DNA from: Gordionus sp. m RMFG-2023
Taxonomy: Eukaryota > Nematomorpha > Gordioida > Chordodea > Parachordodidae
Direction of reading: 5' to 3'
DNA length: 64,000 bases
NCBI RefSeq assembly: GCF_954871325.1
Contig: NC_088778.1
Coordinates: forward strand, 33,802,730-33,866,729
Under the pieces are notes generated by a model, which was not told the origin of the DNA, ran no database searches, and was given only the letters and a program-made list of their open reading frames with translations. Position 1 is the stretch's first letter, and each line of letters starts with the position of its first letter. Made by a program: the position numbers and the translations under genes. Positions 25,026 to 38,052 of the stretch are shown one piece after another.

Positions 25026-26290
25026 TCATTGAAATTTTATGTAAGTTCCGATAAACAAGATATGCCCCCTTGCAAGATCTTGTACAAAATAGAGGAATGG
25101 TCTATCGGCAGTAAATCTAGGAAAAGGTAATGATGATTTAAATCCTATAACCACACCAGTGCTAGCTGCTGCCTTGGTCCCTTTTTCGTTAACTTCAATA
25201 ACCGCCTTGTGATATATTTCGCTAACGCATTATCCTGAAGAGGTTCCTGTTAAGCCGGAAAAATCAGCTGATTCTCTAATTATCATATAATAAATAAATT
25301 TGAAATAACAATAATGAATTATTTCATTTAAATATTTTTTTCTATTAAATAATTATATAGTAGTGTTAAAGAATTGAAATGTTTATATTACTTGAATATA
25401 TTTCTACCCAGATTTTTTAGAGTATCTGACAGAGTGACATCGAAGCTTGTTTTAAATATTGGCAATGTAATATCGACCAAAGTTTTCTTTGCCGTTTTTA
25501 TTAGTGAAGTCAAGGATTCAAAGGATAGCACTTTGATCAAATTTGGCAATCCTTTTTGTTCGAGAAGCACAAAAAACATGGCCAAATTGGGATTGGCATA
25601 TTGAATTCTGAGAATTTTGATCTTTTGATCCGGGATGGAACTTGGTCTGTCCTCAATTTTTTTTAGTTGTGTTTCACCATATTGAGCCTCATTAGTACCA
25701 AACATCATCTTTACCTCTTCGAGCTTTCCGTCATCTCTCGTGAAAGCCTTTACAGAAGTGAGTCTATATAAGCAATTAGTATATTTTTAAACACACACAC
25801 ATATATATAGTAGATAGTATTATTGTTATTAAAAATATTCATATTTAAAAAGGATAAGTTGAATTAGAGATGAATAAATTATCAGTTTCCTGCAATTTTT
25901 AGCAAATTTTAGTCAATTTCTAGATTTTAAAATGAAATTTGCTCTATAAGAATTTTATGAAATTATATTTTTAGAATTGGTAGATTTATTATTTAAACAA
26001 AGTGGAAAACAGTTCATTTGAAACACAGAGTATAGAAAAACTCACTCTGGTTGAAAAGGAATTCCCCAATTACTTTTAAAGTAGAGAGTATCCACCAAAA
26101 CAACCTTGGTGCCTGAATCAAGAGACCCAAGGGGTATTAAGTCTTTGATTAAACCTTTACTAAACTCGGAAACAGATTTAATTTTCGCAATCGCCGCATC
26201 AGTTTGAGATTCGTAATTCAGAGTTTGCACACGCGTCTCATTATATTTAGACTTTGAACAAATATTGGGTCAACTTTAAATTTTTCATTA
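25026..26290 (-). pseudogene. Serpin copy 2 (three exons), truncated pseudogene
   Basis: Minus-strand paralogue of the gene at 19,004-21,889, arranged tail to tail with it. Exon 2 is 25,392-25,763 and exon 3 is 25,026-25,275. The first exon survives only from 26,046 to about 26,290, after which homology stops. Splice sites occupy identical positions (CCAGA|GTGAGT, TATATAG acceptor, TTCAA|GTAATA, AATTAG acceptor). Exon 3 has an in-frame TAA at 25,230-25,232, and the signal peptide and roughly 140 leading residues are missing, so it cannot make a serpin. The hinge reads GTKAAASTG (Lys at P13 instead of Glu) and the deduced P1 is Lys rather than Leu. The reactive loop therefore diverged more than the body, as is typical of serpin duplicates. 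Confidence 0.85.
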
Positions 26291-26495
26291 TTTCTGGCAA
26301 TCTTAGAAAGTCATATTACAGCAAGACCCCTAAAATACTCTATCCAGCAAAATAGCATAAAGGAAAATAGGAGTATACCAAACCTATTTTTGGGCAAGAA
26401 CCATAACCAATACATCGGCCTGTTGAAAATACAGAGCTAGTGGGAAGTAGATAGTCTGATTAAACATATCATATCAAATGGCGGAAAGTTTTACG

Positions 26496-26692
<197 letters not shown>

Positions 26693-26699
26693 AGGAAAA

Positions 26700-28199
26700 A
26701 ACAAGAACTTCCTTTATCAAAAATTACACAACTCGAATATTAACTATAATTTGGCTAACATAACTATAAATAATATATAATTCTAAGAAAGAAATTATCC
26801 CTCATTATTTACATAATATTTTATATATTGCTTGTCGAAATATTTATTGACTTCACAATTTATATTATCAAAGTATTCCCTAATACATAAAAGTATTACA
26901 CTTGTAAAATCTAAAAAGTAACTAAAATTAAGGCACTTTAGAAATTTTATAAGTGTTTTTTATTAACAAAGTATATTGCTTTTGAATTCGCTAAACTTCT
27001 ACGAGATATTACGAGAGACCGTTGTTAAAGGATTCATAAAAAACAAATTAAGAGTTTTTTATTAGATTAATTATTTTAATTAATAAATTCATTTTATTAT
27101 ATTAGGAATATCATAGATTTATATAAATGTATATCACAATTTTAAAATAATACTTTGAACGTTAAAAGTAAAACATAAAAAAAAATGCTCTATTTTTTAA
27201 TGATTATAATCTATAAGTTTTTAAAGAAAAAACGGTGGAGTGATTTATTGGTGTTATATGCCATGATTTTCATTTTTTGGGGGTAACATGGAACTATTGA
27301 TCCCTGCATTTTGTGTATGATAAATGTTATTAAAATCTATATGAATAATTATTGTGTATATCAATATTACTATATTTATTGTGTTATTCTTTGTATGACA
27401 CGAAAACAAAAATGTAATAAATGTCTAGAAGATGATAGGCCAAAATTGCATGCCCATCAAAAAGCTAAAATGTCTCCCGCGTATTCTTTATGAAGCTACT
27501 TCCAGACAATTAATTTTCCTATAAAGCTGTTTCCTTAGCCGCCATATTTTTAGCAATATAGAATTGATTTTTCTGCATAAATGGCCGAAAATGTGTTCTA
27601 GGCACAGCTTAGCAAAATACGAAACTTCACTAGAAGGCGTTCTTATGGAAAAAATATGCAGGAGATATTTTAACCTTTTTTGTGGAGGTTGTTTTAACCT
27701 ATTCATCAACTATACATTGTTATTCATAGTTTTTCATTCAACAAATATAATATTTATTATGATTACAAGATTTTATTATTATAATGATAATTCTTATTTT
27801 AACACTTAATTTACTTAACAATCATTTGCTCACTAAAAAAAATTTTTCAAACCTTTAATATTGAAATAACTAAATTAATATATAATAAGTCAATTCATTT
27901 TTTTAGCTTTCCTTTGAACTCCTTATATCTTTTCCTTTGAACTCCTTAAATCAGCTGATAGTCATCTTGAATGGTCAGAATCACTCCCTAGTGGAAATCA
28001 ATATAATAATGATACAAATATTTAATTTAAATGTAAGATGCTTTTTTTTGCCAAACTTTCCTTTTCATATCATATAGCAAAATAAAAATGAACTAACAAA
28101 TAAAAATAGAACAATATGAAATGGTGAGGCAAGCATATATATTAAGAAAAAACGGGTCGAAGATGAAGGGTCATTGAAAAATATTTAAATGACAAGCTC
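26700..28199. other. AT-rich intergenic DNA
   Basis: No gene supportable. Short open frames near 27,311-27,809 overlap on both strands and lack homology or splice structure. Confidence 0.6.
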
Positions 28200-28235
28200 G
28201 ACTACGAAGAGGTCTACGAAGACCGCTTCGTAGTC
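28200..28235 (+). repeat. Near-perfect stem-loop
   Basis: 16-bp arms GACTACGAAGAGGTCT and AGACCGCTTCGTAGTC pair at 15 of 16 positions around a 4-base ACGA loop. It is followed directly by CGGTCCCGATCTAAGACCG, which can form another short stem. Local GC content is well above the surroundings. Confidence 0.8.
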
Positions 28236-29459
28236 CGGTCCCGATCTAAGACCGAACTGTTAACCTTCACTAGTTACCATTAGATTATTAAGCGAATCTC
28301 TTTAAGATATGTTCCAGAAAAATGATGAAAGAATTATAGCGAATTGAAAAAGAATTTTTTTAGAAACTTAAAGATCCTCCTGGTTAGCATTTAATCGAAA
28401 TGGAAATACAGGAATCCATAGATCAAAGACTCTTATAAAACTAAATCATTAAGATCAGCTGTTCTTAAACCATTCTATAAATAAGGCCAAAACTACACGG
28501 GTAAAAGGTATACATAAAATAACCATGAATAATGCTAGATTTAAAATAAATTTTAAAAAACATGATTTTTTTTTTGTTTTATAAAAATAAGAATTTGTGA
28601 GATTTTGGGATATCGTTTTTTTTTAAATGTTTTTTATAATTTTTTTAGGAAATCATTTAAAAAAAGGAAAATTCTTGATTTCCTGATAGGTCATTACTGG
28701 GTTTCTTCCATATCACTTAAGAAATGGTAAAAAAAATCATATAGAATAATCCTTTATTTGCACTTATAAAATTCATTTAGAACATTATAATACTCATTCA
28801 ACAATATTTTGTGAAATTACAAAAAATGGGGTAGAATTGTGGTAAAATTGAGTGTGATAGATTTTGACGTTAAATTATGATAGACATCTTAATGAGACGA
28901 TTCATTCATTTAAAATACATTCTGATGTGTCTTGCTACTTTCAAATTTTATACATGATAAACTCAACTATAAAATTCGCTTATAATCTCTTTATAATTTC
29001 AAATATAATCAATTTTAAAAAAATTAAAAAATTATAATTATATTTAATTTTAATTTTTTTGTTTAAAAATTTATATTTCAAAATTGGGGTAATATATAAA
29101 TCTTCTCCTAATTTATTATTAAGCAATTATAAAATTATATAAAATGGCGACTGTAGATAGATTTTGGAAGGAGAACCTTTGAGAGAAAAAGAGAGCAGAT
29201 AGATTTATTTCCCCGGGGAAAAAAAATGATTTTGTGGAATTTTGGAATTTTCTTTTCCCAAATTTAAGGAAATATTTTTAAACTCCATCAAAAAGTTTAG
29301 ATAAGGGTTTAATTTATTATGTAAAAAAAAATGCTGCAGAATAAATCATCCAGGAAATCAAGTAGTTTCAGTTCAGCTGAAAAAAAAAACATTTAAAATT
29401 CTTTCTTTCTTTCTTTCTTTTTTTAAAAATTGTTAATGTTTATATCCCTTAAGTTTCAG
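28236..29459. other. AT-rich intergenic DNA
   Basis: No gene seen. A short TTTC run lies at 29,401-29,420. Confidence 0.6.
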
Positions 29460-29771
29460 AGGAATCGAAAAATATCTTAATTTGGGTTTATTAGTGGAAG
29501 CTACATCCAAATCAATTTGGAATTAATGTAATCCCATGAATGCCAGTTAAAGATTTTGAAAGTGAACTACCCAAAAAATTTGAATGGGGAGGGGCTCTCA
29601 GAAAAACCCAAATAATTATTATAAAATTTTTTTGACAAATATTAGCAATTCCTTTGCAACCGGATATAGGATAACCACTACACTATGTTACTATCATTGT
29701 GGTGTGTTCGATATTCATATAATAAAATGTGAAAGTAAAAATAATAATAATAATATACTTGTTGTATAGCT

Positions 29772-29935
29772 CCGTGAAGTTGGCCTAACGATTGAGAGCT
29801 CTAACGATAAATCATATGTTAGTGCTTCGCTAATGCTTGTTAGTGCTTTAATCCGTATTGTAGCCAAATTTAAGCCAGGGAGAAAAAAGTTCTAAGCAAA
29901 AATAAAAACCTCTGCCAACTTCACGATTAAAAGTC
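29772..29935 (+). mobile_element. Short inverted-repeat element (MITE-D)
   Basis: Left CCGTGAAGTTGGCCTAACG faces right GCCAACTTCACG. CTAACGATAAA-type motifs occur near both ends. It shares the CGTGAAGTTGGC end with 16,786-16,915. Confidence 0.45.
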
Positions 29936-30384
29936 GATCGAAAGCTACTAACGATAAAGTATATATCATTCTTTTGTGCTTCGTTAGTGTATTTTTAATT
30001 TTTAGATGGATTTTTAATTTTTTATCTTGCTGATTCATAAATTCCTTTGTATTAATGAATTTAATGAAATTAGGAAATATTGGTAAATCGGAGGAGGTCT
30101 ATCAAAAACGCAAATAATGATATTTTTTTAAAAATAATAATCAAATTATTTATTTGCCACCAGGAGATAACGGCAAAAACACTGGGGGGGGGGGGGCTAA
30201 AATTAAAAATAGTGAAAGTAAAATATATAACTCGTTAAATACACTCTTAATTTTAAGTGGTTCTAATGTATATTAGGAGATAATTGTTGGGCGCGAATGC
30301 TGAATTAAAGATTTAAAGCGAGAAGAGCCTATCAAAAAAAACCCCAATAAAAGAGATATAAAAATATTAATTAATAATTTTAAC

Positions 30385-30500
30385 TGGTGTTATTAAAAGA
30401 ATATTACGCAAGCCTGCAGATTTTGCTCATAGAAGGAACAAAGGTCTATACATATATCAGCAAAGTTTCAAGGCTTGGGGTAAATTTTTCTGGCTAAAAT
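30385..30500 (+). mobile_element. MITE-B fragment
   Basis: GGTGTTATTAAAAG leads into a central block (ATTACGCAAGCCTGCAGATT, AGAAGGAACAAAGGTCTA) that matches 11,790-11,850. Both ends are eroded. Confidence 0.6.
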
Positions 30501-31530
30501 ATACAGGATACACTTAGGATATTGACTAGGCTATTATTCTGTTTTTCTAATTATGTTGTGCGAAGCACCCATGTAAAATATACCTATTGTATTTTTCTAT
30601 TAAGAGTTTTATATGAAATTAGGGAATTAATGGATCACATGAAATGCCAAGATAAAATTGAATTAGAAAGGGTCTAAGATCAGAAAAAAACCCACCCAAA
30701 TATTTATATTTTTCTTGACAAATGATTAACTATTTATTTGAGAACATGATACAATAAAAAACAACTAGGCTATTTGATTGTCTTTTTCTAACAATGTGTG
30801 GTAGGCAATTCGTATAACAAAACTTTTTAAAGTGAAAAAAAAATTCTAAGGAAAATGACCAATTTAATAGTTGAAGATGGAACTACGAAAGACATAGGAA
30901 TGGGGAAGGATCTTTTCCATTACAAAATTCCATTTCCCTAAAAGTTGTCTGATAGCTAAAAAAAAAAAAAATACATATATGTGCTTTAAATATTAAATTT
31001 TGACGAAATTGGAAAAAATTTAATTGATCATGACCAATGCCGAATTAAAGATCTGAAGATTTATTACTAAAAAAATATTTGAATTTCTACAAACGATGCA
31101 TTAAAATAAATATCTGTTATTCTTCCTTTCTGATCTATATAGGTGTTGCAGCAAAAATTCTTTCTACAATTTATGTGATTCAGAGAAATTTATGCAAAAA
31201 TCTGATTTTACCCGGAAATGAATTCCGGCATGTTTAAAATACCTAACATGTAAATTATAGTATATGAAAGTAAAATACTTGTATACTTTCTTATATTATG
31301 AATTTAATTATTGGGAATTGATTGATCCCGCGAGAATAGCAAATTTGAGATTTGAAAGTGTTTACTACAACGGGAAATGAGTGTCAGAAAAAAATCCTTA
31401 AATAATAATTATTCATATAAAATATTAAACATTTATTTGCAACAGGGATAAAATAAAACAGCTGATTTTTCTCCTGTTCGAACAATGTGTGCTAGTTGGC
31501 AGATGGAATTTAACTAGAAATTTAGCATGG

Positions 31531-32570
31531 CCATAACTTATCTGTACGAATTTTTCGGCCATCATATTTTTGTTATCTATATCTATTTTTTTTCACAACA
31601 AATCATTGTGTATGATATAATCTGTATTTGTTTTTGGCATCATATCATTTACATGACTTGTTTAATTTTTTTGCTAATTTATTATAATATTATTTCTAGA
31701 TTTAAGTATTTTAGTTAAACCGATCTTAAAATATACAAAGTATAACACGCAATTTATTTTCAGATATTAAAATACTAATATAATTTGCTTTAAATATCAA
31801 AAAAAAATTTTAGTGTCCGAGAATGGCCTTATTAAATTTGTACGAAAATTCTTAGAATTATGCTATATTCTGCCATATTCATATAATTTCAGGTCCCGGC
31901 CTTGGGTTTTCAGCCCAGATCTACAATCTCTAACATTTATTACTATAAATGATAAATAACAAATTTTGGAGACTTTTATTCCTATCTTTTTCACTCTTCG
32001 AGAATTTTTGTCAGAATCACCTCAGGAAGGATATAAAATATAAATCTGAAAAAACAGAGTGCCCCCCCCCCTATTAAACTGGAAAATTAGATATTCCTAA
32101 ATGGGGATAAACAATTCAAATCCAATAAAATACAATTATGTTTGTTTTGTATAGTTATTGTTTATTATACTATTTGTTTTTTTTACGGATGTTTATTTTT
32201 TTAAAAAAACTTAGAAAACAGTTAGTATTATTATAAGCAATAACTACTAAACAAACTATTAGGTATAGAAAAATAAAGAAACTTGATAATTTGTATATAG
32301 AAAAGGAATAATAAAAACTCTCAAGTAATATAAATATAAGAACAAAGGTTTATACTTTGAGAACCGCAATAAAGGTTTCCTCACTATTCAATAACATTAT
32401 GGAACAAGTATGTTTATGTCTTGTTTTTCTTAATCTTATTGATTAATAATATGATACAATTGAATCTTTTTACATTATATAATATATATATATATATATA
32501 TCTCATTTTTTTCTCTCTATATTTTCACTAATTCAAAAATAAAAATATAAATTAACTAAAAAAACTAAAA
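31531..32570. other. AT-rich DNA upstream of the Gly-rich peptide gene
   Basis: No other gene. A (TA)n tract at about 32,476-32,502, some 70-90 bp before the ATG at 32,571, could serve as a promoter element, but it is simple sequence. Confidence 0.45.
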
Positions 32571-33093
32571 ATGATGTCGAATCTGGTAAATCTGACAGTA
32601 TCAATGATGGTAAATTAATTTTTTAAAGATATTTTATTTAAATCTAGTGTTCTTAAACGGCCCTTTTTATACTTTAGTCAGATGCCTAAACCCTCCAAGA
32701 TTTGGAATCTTCAGGCTTGAGTAATATTTTACTGGATGAAGTAATGAGTTAGAGCCCGTTTAAAAATACTAATTTAATCCTAAATATATTAAATATAATT
32801 CTTTTAAACACTAGATTTTATTTTTAGTTAGTTACATGTCTTAGCAGTTTGATGGTAGGATCATTTCCTGTCTTCAGACCGCCATCTTTTTATGGAGGAT
32901 ACCCAGGTTTTGGTAACAGATTCTTCGGTGGCTGGGGCCCTGTCGGATTGGCGGTTTGGGCCCAGTCAGATATGGCGGTTGGGGTCCATTTGGATACGGC
33001 GGTTGGGGTCCATTTGGATACGGCGTTTGGGGCAGATTTGGATACGGTGGTTGGAATCCTTTTTTCGGCGGAGGTGTTCCATTCTATGGATAA
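32571..33093 (+). CDS. Secreted Gly/Tyr/Trp-rich peptide, two exons, one frame break
   Basis: Exon 1 is 32,571-32,609 (13 codons) with donor ATG|GTAAAT. Exon 2 is 32,828-33,093 after a TTTTTAG acceptor, phase 0. The join gives a plausible signal peptide (MMSNLVNLTVSMM then LVTCLSSLMVGS). Next come RPPSFYGGYPGFGNRFFGGW and tandem units of the form GPFGYGGW encoded four times near 32,975-33,055, ending NPFFGGGVPFYG and TAA. The first part and the repeat part are one base out of register near 32,950. Unit-to-unit comparison implies one base missing in a Tyr codon of the first repeat. Glycine-aromatic secreted peptides of this kind are structural or antimicrobial in several invertebrate groups. 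The exact role is unknown. AATAAA at 33,232. Either a damaged allele or a single-base sequence error. Confidence 0.65.
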
Positions 33094-33239
33094 TCGGAAT
33101 GCAAAATTATATATACTTGTATTATTATAAACCAATGAAATTATTTATAAATTCCTTGCGAAATTAGTAATTTGTATATATATAATATTTTCTGCCAAAT
33201 TTTAGTAATTTGTAAATAATATGAAAGAAAAAATAAATC

Positions 33240-34901
33240 ATTTTTATAATTTTTGCGTCAAATAAATTATAATTTTCCAGTTTAATATAAACTATTCAAT
33301 TAAGACCATTATCCTAAAAATAGTTTTTTCTTCCCAGAGTTTTCGAAAAAAATATTAAATTCTATCATATACAAGCGTAATTAGGATTTAAAAGGAAGGA
33401 AGTTCGGAATTAAAATGTGAGGCAAAATTTTGCTATTAGATGTATATTTTTGTTTGTTAGAACTAAAAACAAACCAACTCAGCTCATGAAGGTACATAAC
33501 TTATAAATTAGAAATAATTTCTTCTTTTTTTTGAGCTGAGAAATATCTAGATGAGTTGAAAAGATAATTTTAATTAACATCGGAATATATAACCTATTTA
33601 TCCGTACGGAAACCTCACGAAATAATTTCTAAATTGTTAGTGTAATTTAAAGGAAGGAAGTGAAAAAGTTGTTGTTGTCGCACAAGCGTTTCTTATCCTT
33701 TAGGCTAATGCATTAATGACTTCTGGACGGTGGTTTTGACAATACTGAACTCGGTTATATATGTGTCATGATTTGGGAATATCTTTACTTTTTAACCAGT
33801 TTGTTGTACGGTTAGGGTTAGGGCTTATACCGTGGCTATACCGGCACCGCGTTTTAAAATGCTTGCTAAATGTTAGATTTTTGTGTGTTAAAGGTTTTTT
33901 TTTTAAAAAAAATTTGATGGTAATCGGGGCTAAATATATAAAAAAATGTTTTAAATTTTTGTAATTATTTTTATTCTCGGCTTTGAGTGGATTTGATATA
34001 TATTGATGTTAATAAAGGAATGGTGCGGCGCAAGTGGAGTCCCTAGTGTGAGAACCATTGAATTTTTTACCATATCTGGCTGGAGAAAGATTAGAAGGAA
34101 GGGTAAACACTATCGAAACCTATGGCAATCTTTCTTAGTTTATTAGTACCTACCTATTAAATGCGGGATCAACCTTACCAATAAAAAACGACTGAAAAAT
34201 AAATTTTCAGAATGTTTGTTTATGTTTATTTGCTTAATTCATCTAACCAGCTTGATAGTTATTAGCCTATTAATTCTATACATTTAGCTCTTACTAATAT
34301 AAGTTAAATAAAAAAAAAATGATGATCACGCCTTTAAGCGTCAAGTCGATCAAATTTCTGGGAGCATTAACTTCTGAAACTTAGAGTCAATAATCAGTAC
34401 GCGTTTATTTAGTGGGATACATTTTTTTTTAAACGATTCAAAATTTTGGCATTTTTAAGACATCATAATAAGCAGAGATAAAAAAAATCATAGAATCTCT
34501 TGGGGTCAATAAACAGAAACCATTTATTAGCGAAATAGGAAATATAACGGCATGCCTTAGGGCCGAGACTTCCGGAATAATTTAAATCTCACGAATTCTC
34601 CCATCTTTTTTATTCAGGAGATATTATTTAGAAGTAAAATAGTCATACTCATTAGATATTTTTAAATCGAGGCGTGTAAAAATTTGGTATATCAAATCTA
34701 AATTTTTTCTTCTTCTTCATACTAGTTCTACTAGCAGGAGAGTTCCAAAGCACAGGCTTCTACTATATATTGCTAAAACAGTGTACATTTTTAGTTTAAT
34801 ATTTTCGTTTCGTGAGAGTTTATAGCAAAAGTAATTGGTTAATTTCCTAAAATTAGTATATCTTAAAATAAATTGGTTTTTTTTTTAAAAAAAACACAAT
34901 C
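33240..34901. other. AT-rich intergenic DNA
   Basis: No gene supportable. A GGTTAGGGTTAGGG near 33,811 is too short for an interstitial telomere. Confidence 0.6.
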
Positions 34902-35109
34902 TAGTGTTGCTAAATGGTTCGGTTTGAGCCGATTTTTAAAAACCGCTAACTCAACATTCTAGAGCATCGAGTTTCGCTGGTAGATGCTCAATCCTATGTG
35001 TCATCTATGAGCAAAATCTTTAGGCTTGCATAATACTTTTCTGGATAATATACTGAGTTTAACCGTTTTTACAAATCGGTTTCAAAATGAGAGCCGTTTA
35101 ACGACACTA
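34902..35109 (+). mobile_element. MITE-B copy with both ends and near-perfect TSD
   Basis: 208 bp from TAGTGTTGCTAAATGGTTCG to GTTTAACGACACTA. The flanks ACACAATC and ACTCAATC match at 7 of 8. Inverted GGTTTGAGCCGATTTTTAAA / TTTTTACAAATCGGTTTC subterminal blocks are visible. It has no coding capacity. Confidence 0.88.
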
Positions 35110-35429
35110 ACTCAATCAATCGTTAAGTTTGAAGCAATTAAAAATTCCTAAACTAACTGACACATTTACACTCTTGGGAAAATGTAAGGGTCCGAGCATT
35201 GAACCCATACAAATTCATTTCCGGTTTAACAATTATTATTTTTTTGATAAATTTGAATTATAACAATTATACGTCATTGGTTCCTTAATAACCGGGAAAG
35301 ATGTTCACCCACAAACGCGACATGTAACGAATGTAAAAAAAATTGTTCATTTTGCAGTTTGTTGCGAAACAAAGAATTTAAATATTGTAAGAGTGTCATC
35401 AAGTGATTCAATTCATAATATATGGAAGA

Positions 35430-36160
35430 TTCAAAAAAATCAACAGAATCGAGCAGAAAAAAGTGTTGAATTTGATTTTGACACTGGTGCGAAAGCGTCA
35501 TGGTTGGATATGGATAGGCATTGGGCGACCAAAAATTAGGCCAACCAATCCATTGACCTCATATAGTCACTATCTGTTAGATACTAAGGGCAAGACCCAT
35601 GTTAACATTAAGATTGAACCAAGGACAAGGACCCTAACAGGAAAAAGATTGATTCGGCTATAACTAGCGTAAGGTGGCGCCAGCATTGACCGTAAATATG
35701 TGCAAGATGGCGATATTCGAGTTTTCGCTTATTTTAAAGTTACGCTTTATCAAATGGTTTATTGTATGATTATCGTGTCGATTTGTTAGAGAAAATCTAA
35801 GGTAGTGATAAATTTACCGTAGATCTGAAGTATGCGTATTTACAGATGGTAGTAGAATCGGAATCTCAAGAATTCCTAACGATAGTGACTACGATTGCCT
35901 TTTGTATTGACAAGGAAACCTACTATATTCCGGGGATATATGGATGAGTTGTTGATTGATTTTCAAAATGACAGGTGCATATTTAGATGACGTTATTATT
36001 TCTGGTCGAAACAAAGAAGGGCACATAAAAAAAATTTGCGAAATCGTTTTAGACAGATTACAGATGGCTGGTCTTAAAGCCGAAATTGAAGAAAGTTCAA
36101 TTTTTACAAAAATCGGTATTATTTTTTGGGGTGATTATTGCTCTATTAATAGAAGATAGA
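35430..36160 (+). mobile_element. Ty3/gypsy retrotransposon fossil (pol fragment)
   Basis: Short plus-strand pieces resemble the aspartic-protease region and the reverse-transcriptase catalytic region (YLDD box with downstream GHIKK-type spacing) of Ty3/gypsy Pol. No paired terminal repeats are identified around it. It is badly broken, with multiple interruptions and large missing parts, so probably old. Confidence 0.7.
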
Positions 36161-36179
36161 TTCATTTTCTTATGGTATT

Positions 36180-37035
36180 ATTTTAAAAAATATTGGATTT
36201 ACGCCATCTGGTGGATGGAATATTATTGAAATTTAAAACGTAATTTATAATTATTTTTTTAATCTTTATTATTTTAAAGGATTTAAACTATTTAGCTCGA
36301 GATAAAAAAAAAAAGAAACGTAACTATCAATTAATTTATTATTCCTTTATTATCAGGAACCCATACCTATATATTATTTTATCACTAATTACAGCAGAAA
36401 ATTTGATACCATAAGAGATATCTTCGTTCGTATTGTGCATTCACGTATAGCTTCTATTATTTTATAAAATAAAATATCTTATATTATAAGATTAAATTTT
36501 TATTATGTTCATAATAAATTTCAGAATTACAATTACCTATTCATAATATATCTCAGAATTACAATTACTTATTCATATTCTTAGAGCCTAGTTTGAACTA
36601 TTCACTTTGGTTTAGCGAATCAACTCTTTCTATCGCCTCATTTTCCCCTTGTCTAAAATATATCATCAACATTAATATTACTTCCTATTTTCCGATTATG
36701 TAAAGCTTTTCATTCAGAATCAATATCTCTCTCTTCTCTTCTTTATTATCTAATAAATATTAAACAAATGAGTAAAAGATGTCTTCATTGAATATACTTC
36801 TTAGAGTTTTAATAACAAAGTAGTTTCGTTTACTGGTGTAAGATCTTAGAAAATTTTCTTAGGAAGATGTATAGCAAATTAAATTTTTAAAAAAATGAGT
36901 AATATAGTTGATTATTGAACATATATTATATATAATAAGTAGATGGTACAGTTGAAAAATAACACATCTTATTAGAAAATTTACGCCCATCTTCCGCCTT
37001 CATCTTTTCTGGTGGCCTTTAGGACCCTCAGAATC
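36180..37035 (-). repeat. Long dispersed repeat, inverted partner of 23,330-24,165
   Basis: Reverse-complement copy of the repeat between the serpins. It differs mainly by single bases and short A/T indels. It is non-coding. Confidence 0.75.
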
Positions 37036-38052
37036 AAAACTTAAATAATTTTGACATATTATAGAACCGATTTTTTTTTAAATGGTGAAAATATCACGTG
37101 ATCAATTTTAAAAGAAGAAACAGAAATATAGTCTAACTTACTATCATCGTAATATTAAGAAGGTGTTGAAGTTGATCAAGAGAAAGGAATATCCCCATCC
37201 AAGCTAATGACGATATTGTCATCCTATCTTTTCTTATTCCGTCATACCTTTTTCCCTTCTTACTCTACTCTTACTCCCTTACCCCTCCCACCTCTTATTT
37301 CGCCTATTTTTTTTGCCTCCTCTTGTACCTCTACTGCCTCCTCTTGTCTCTCTACCAAATCAAAAAAAAAAAGAAATCCAAGTCGAAATTAGCAAAATAA
37401 AATAAAATTCTGATTCACATATGCGCTTAGATCAGCCGATTTTTATTTGCAACTTCTTCTTCTTTTTTTGTTTAAATATATCAAAGCTAATTAATGGGCA
37501 TCCGTCTATCAACACCACTGGAATGTCACGTTAAAGAATGCGTTGATTGGTTAAGACTTTTCAATTTTTTAAAGAAATGTTTATCTAAGCCGATGTGTCA
37601 GTGATGTTGAATGTAATCAAAACTTTAAATAAGTCCGGTCAATTTGTAGAAAATACTGATTAAAGTGCAACAAAATGGCGATCTAGATTCCAAACGACTC
37701 TGGAAACCTAATCCCTGCAGCTGTTTCTGAATCCTTTTTAAAAAATATCAATCCCGGATGGGCCACTGTCCGATATTCATTTTATCTTTTTTTTTATATT
37801 AAGTGGCAAAAGTTTTGAAGTAGACTAGGATCCAAAATATATGAAATGGCTGTAGTTGCATTTATAAGAAAGGAATCATCGTATAATAAAATAAAAAATA
37901 ATGCGAGGGGGAGAGTGTATCAAAGTTTACTAAAACAGCTGTTTCCGCTCTTAGAAGAACTAAGAGTTATCCCTAACCCTAAGGGGTGAGAAATATACCC
38001 TATTACTAGTGTATTCTAGCGACTTCTTGAGCTTTGGCGTTAGCTAAAAACC
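37036..38052. other. Intergenic DNA with a pyrimidine-rich tract
   Basis: The CT-rich stretch at 37,230-37,360 yields a Ser/Pro/Leu frame that looks like composition bias. Near 37,690 a short plus-strand frame with good composition lacks a start or confirmed splice partners. No gene called. Confidence 0.5.

Larger units (their letters stand above)
29460..31530 (+). repeat. Array of old, diverged repeat units
   Basis: Similar segments recur in the same order. Each has an AAATTGATGATC-like start, a GAATTAAAGATTTGAAAG-like block, a CTCAGAAAAAAACCCAAATA-like block, TTGACAAATATT-A-TATTTATTTGCAAC, and in some units AACAATGTGTG-TAG-CAATTCG. Starts fall near 29,515, 30,070, 30,285, 30,615, 31,010 and 31,310. 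Divergence and indels are heavy. MITE-D (29,772-29,935) and a MITE-B fragment (about 30,385-30,500) appear to be inserted in it. One unit has a dispersed inverted relative at 1,200-1,560. Confidence 0.55.

Noticed and set aside
27311-27809. Overlapping open frames on both strands
   Set aside because: Each is 60-81 codons in AT-rich DNA with no family features. They overlap each other and lack promoter or splice support.
33805-33825. TTAGGG-like motifs (also near 3,310, 37,972 and 59,165)
   Set aside because: Two units at most. Not an interstitial telomeric array.
37680-37800. Frame reading IPNDSGNLIPAAVSE near 37,690
   Set aside because: Composition is reasonable, but there is no start, no verified acceptor or donor and no partner exon.
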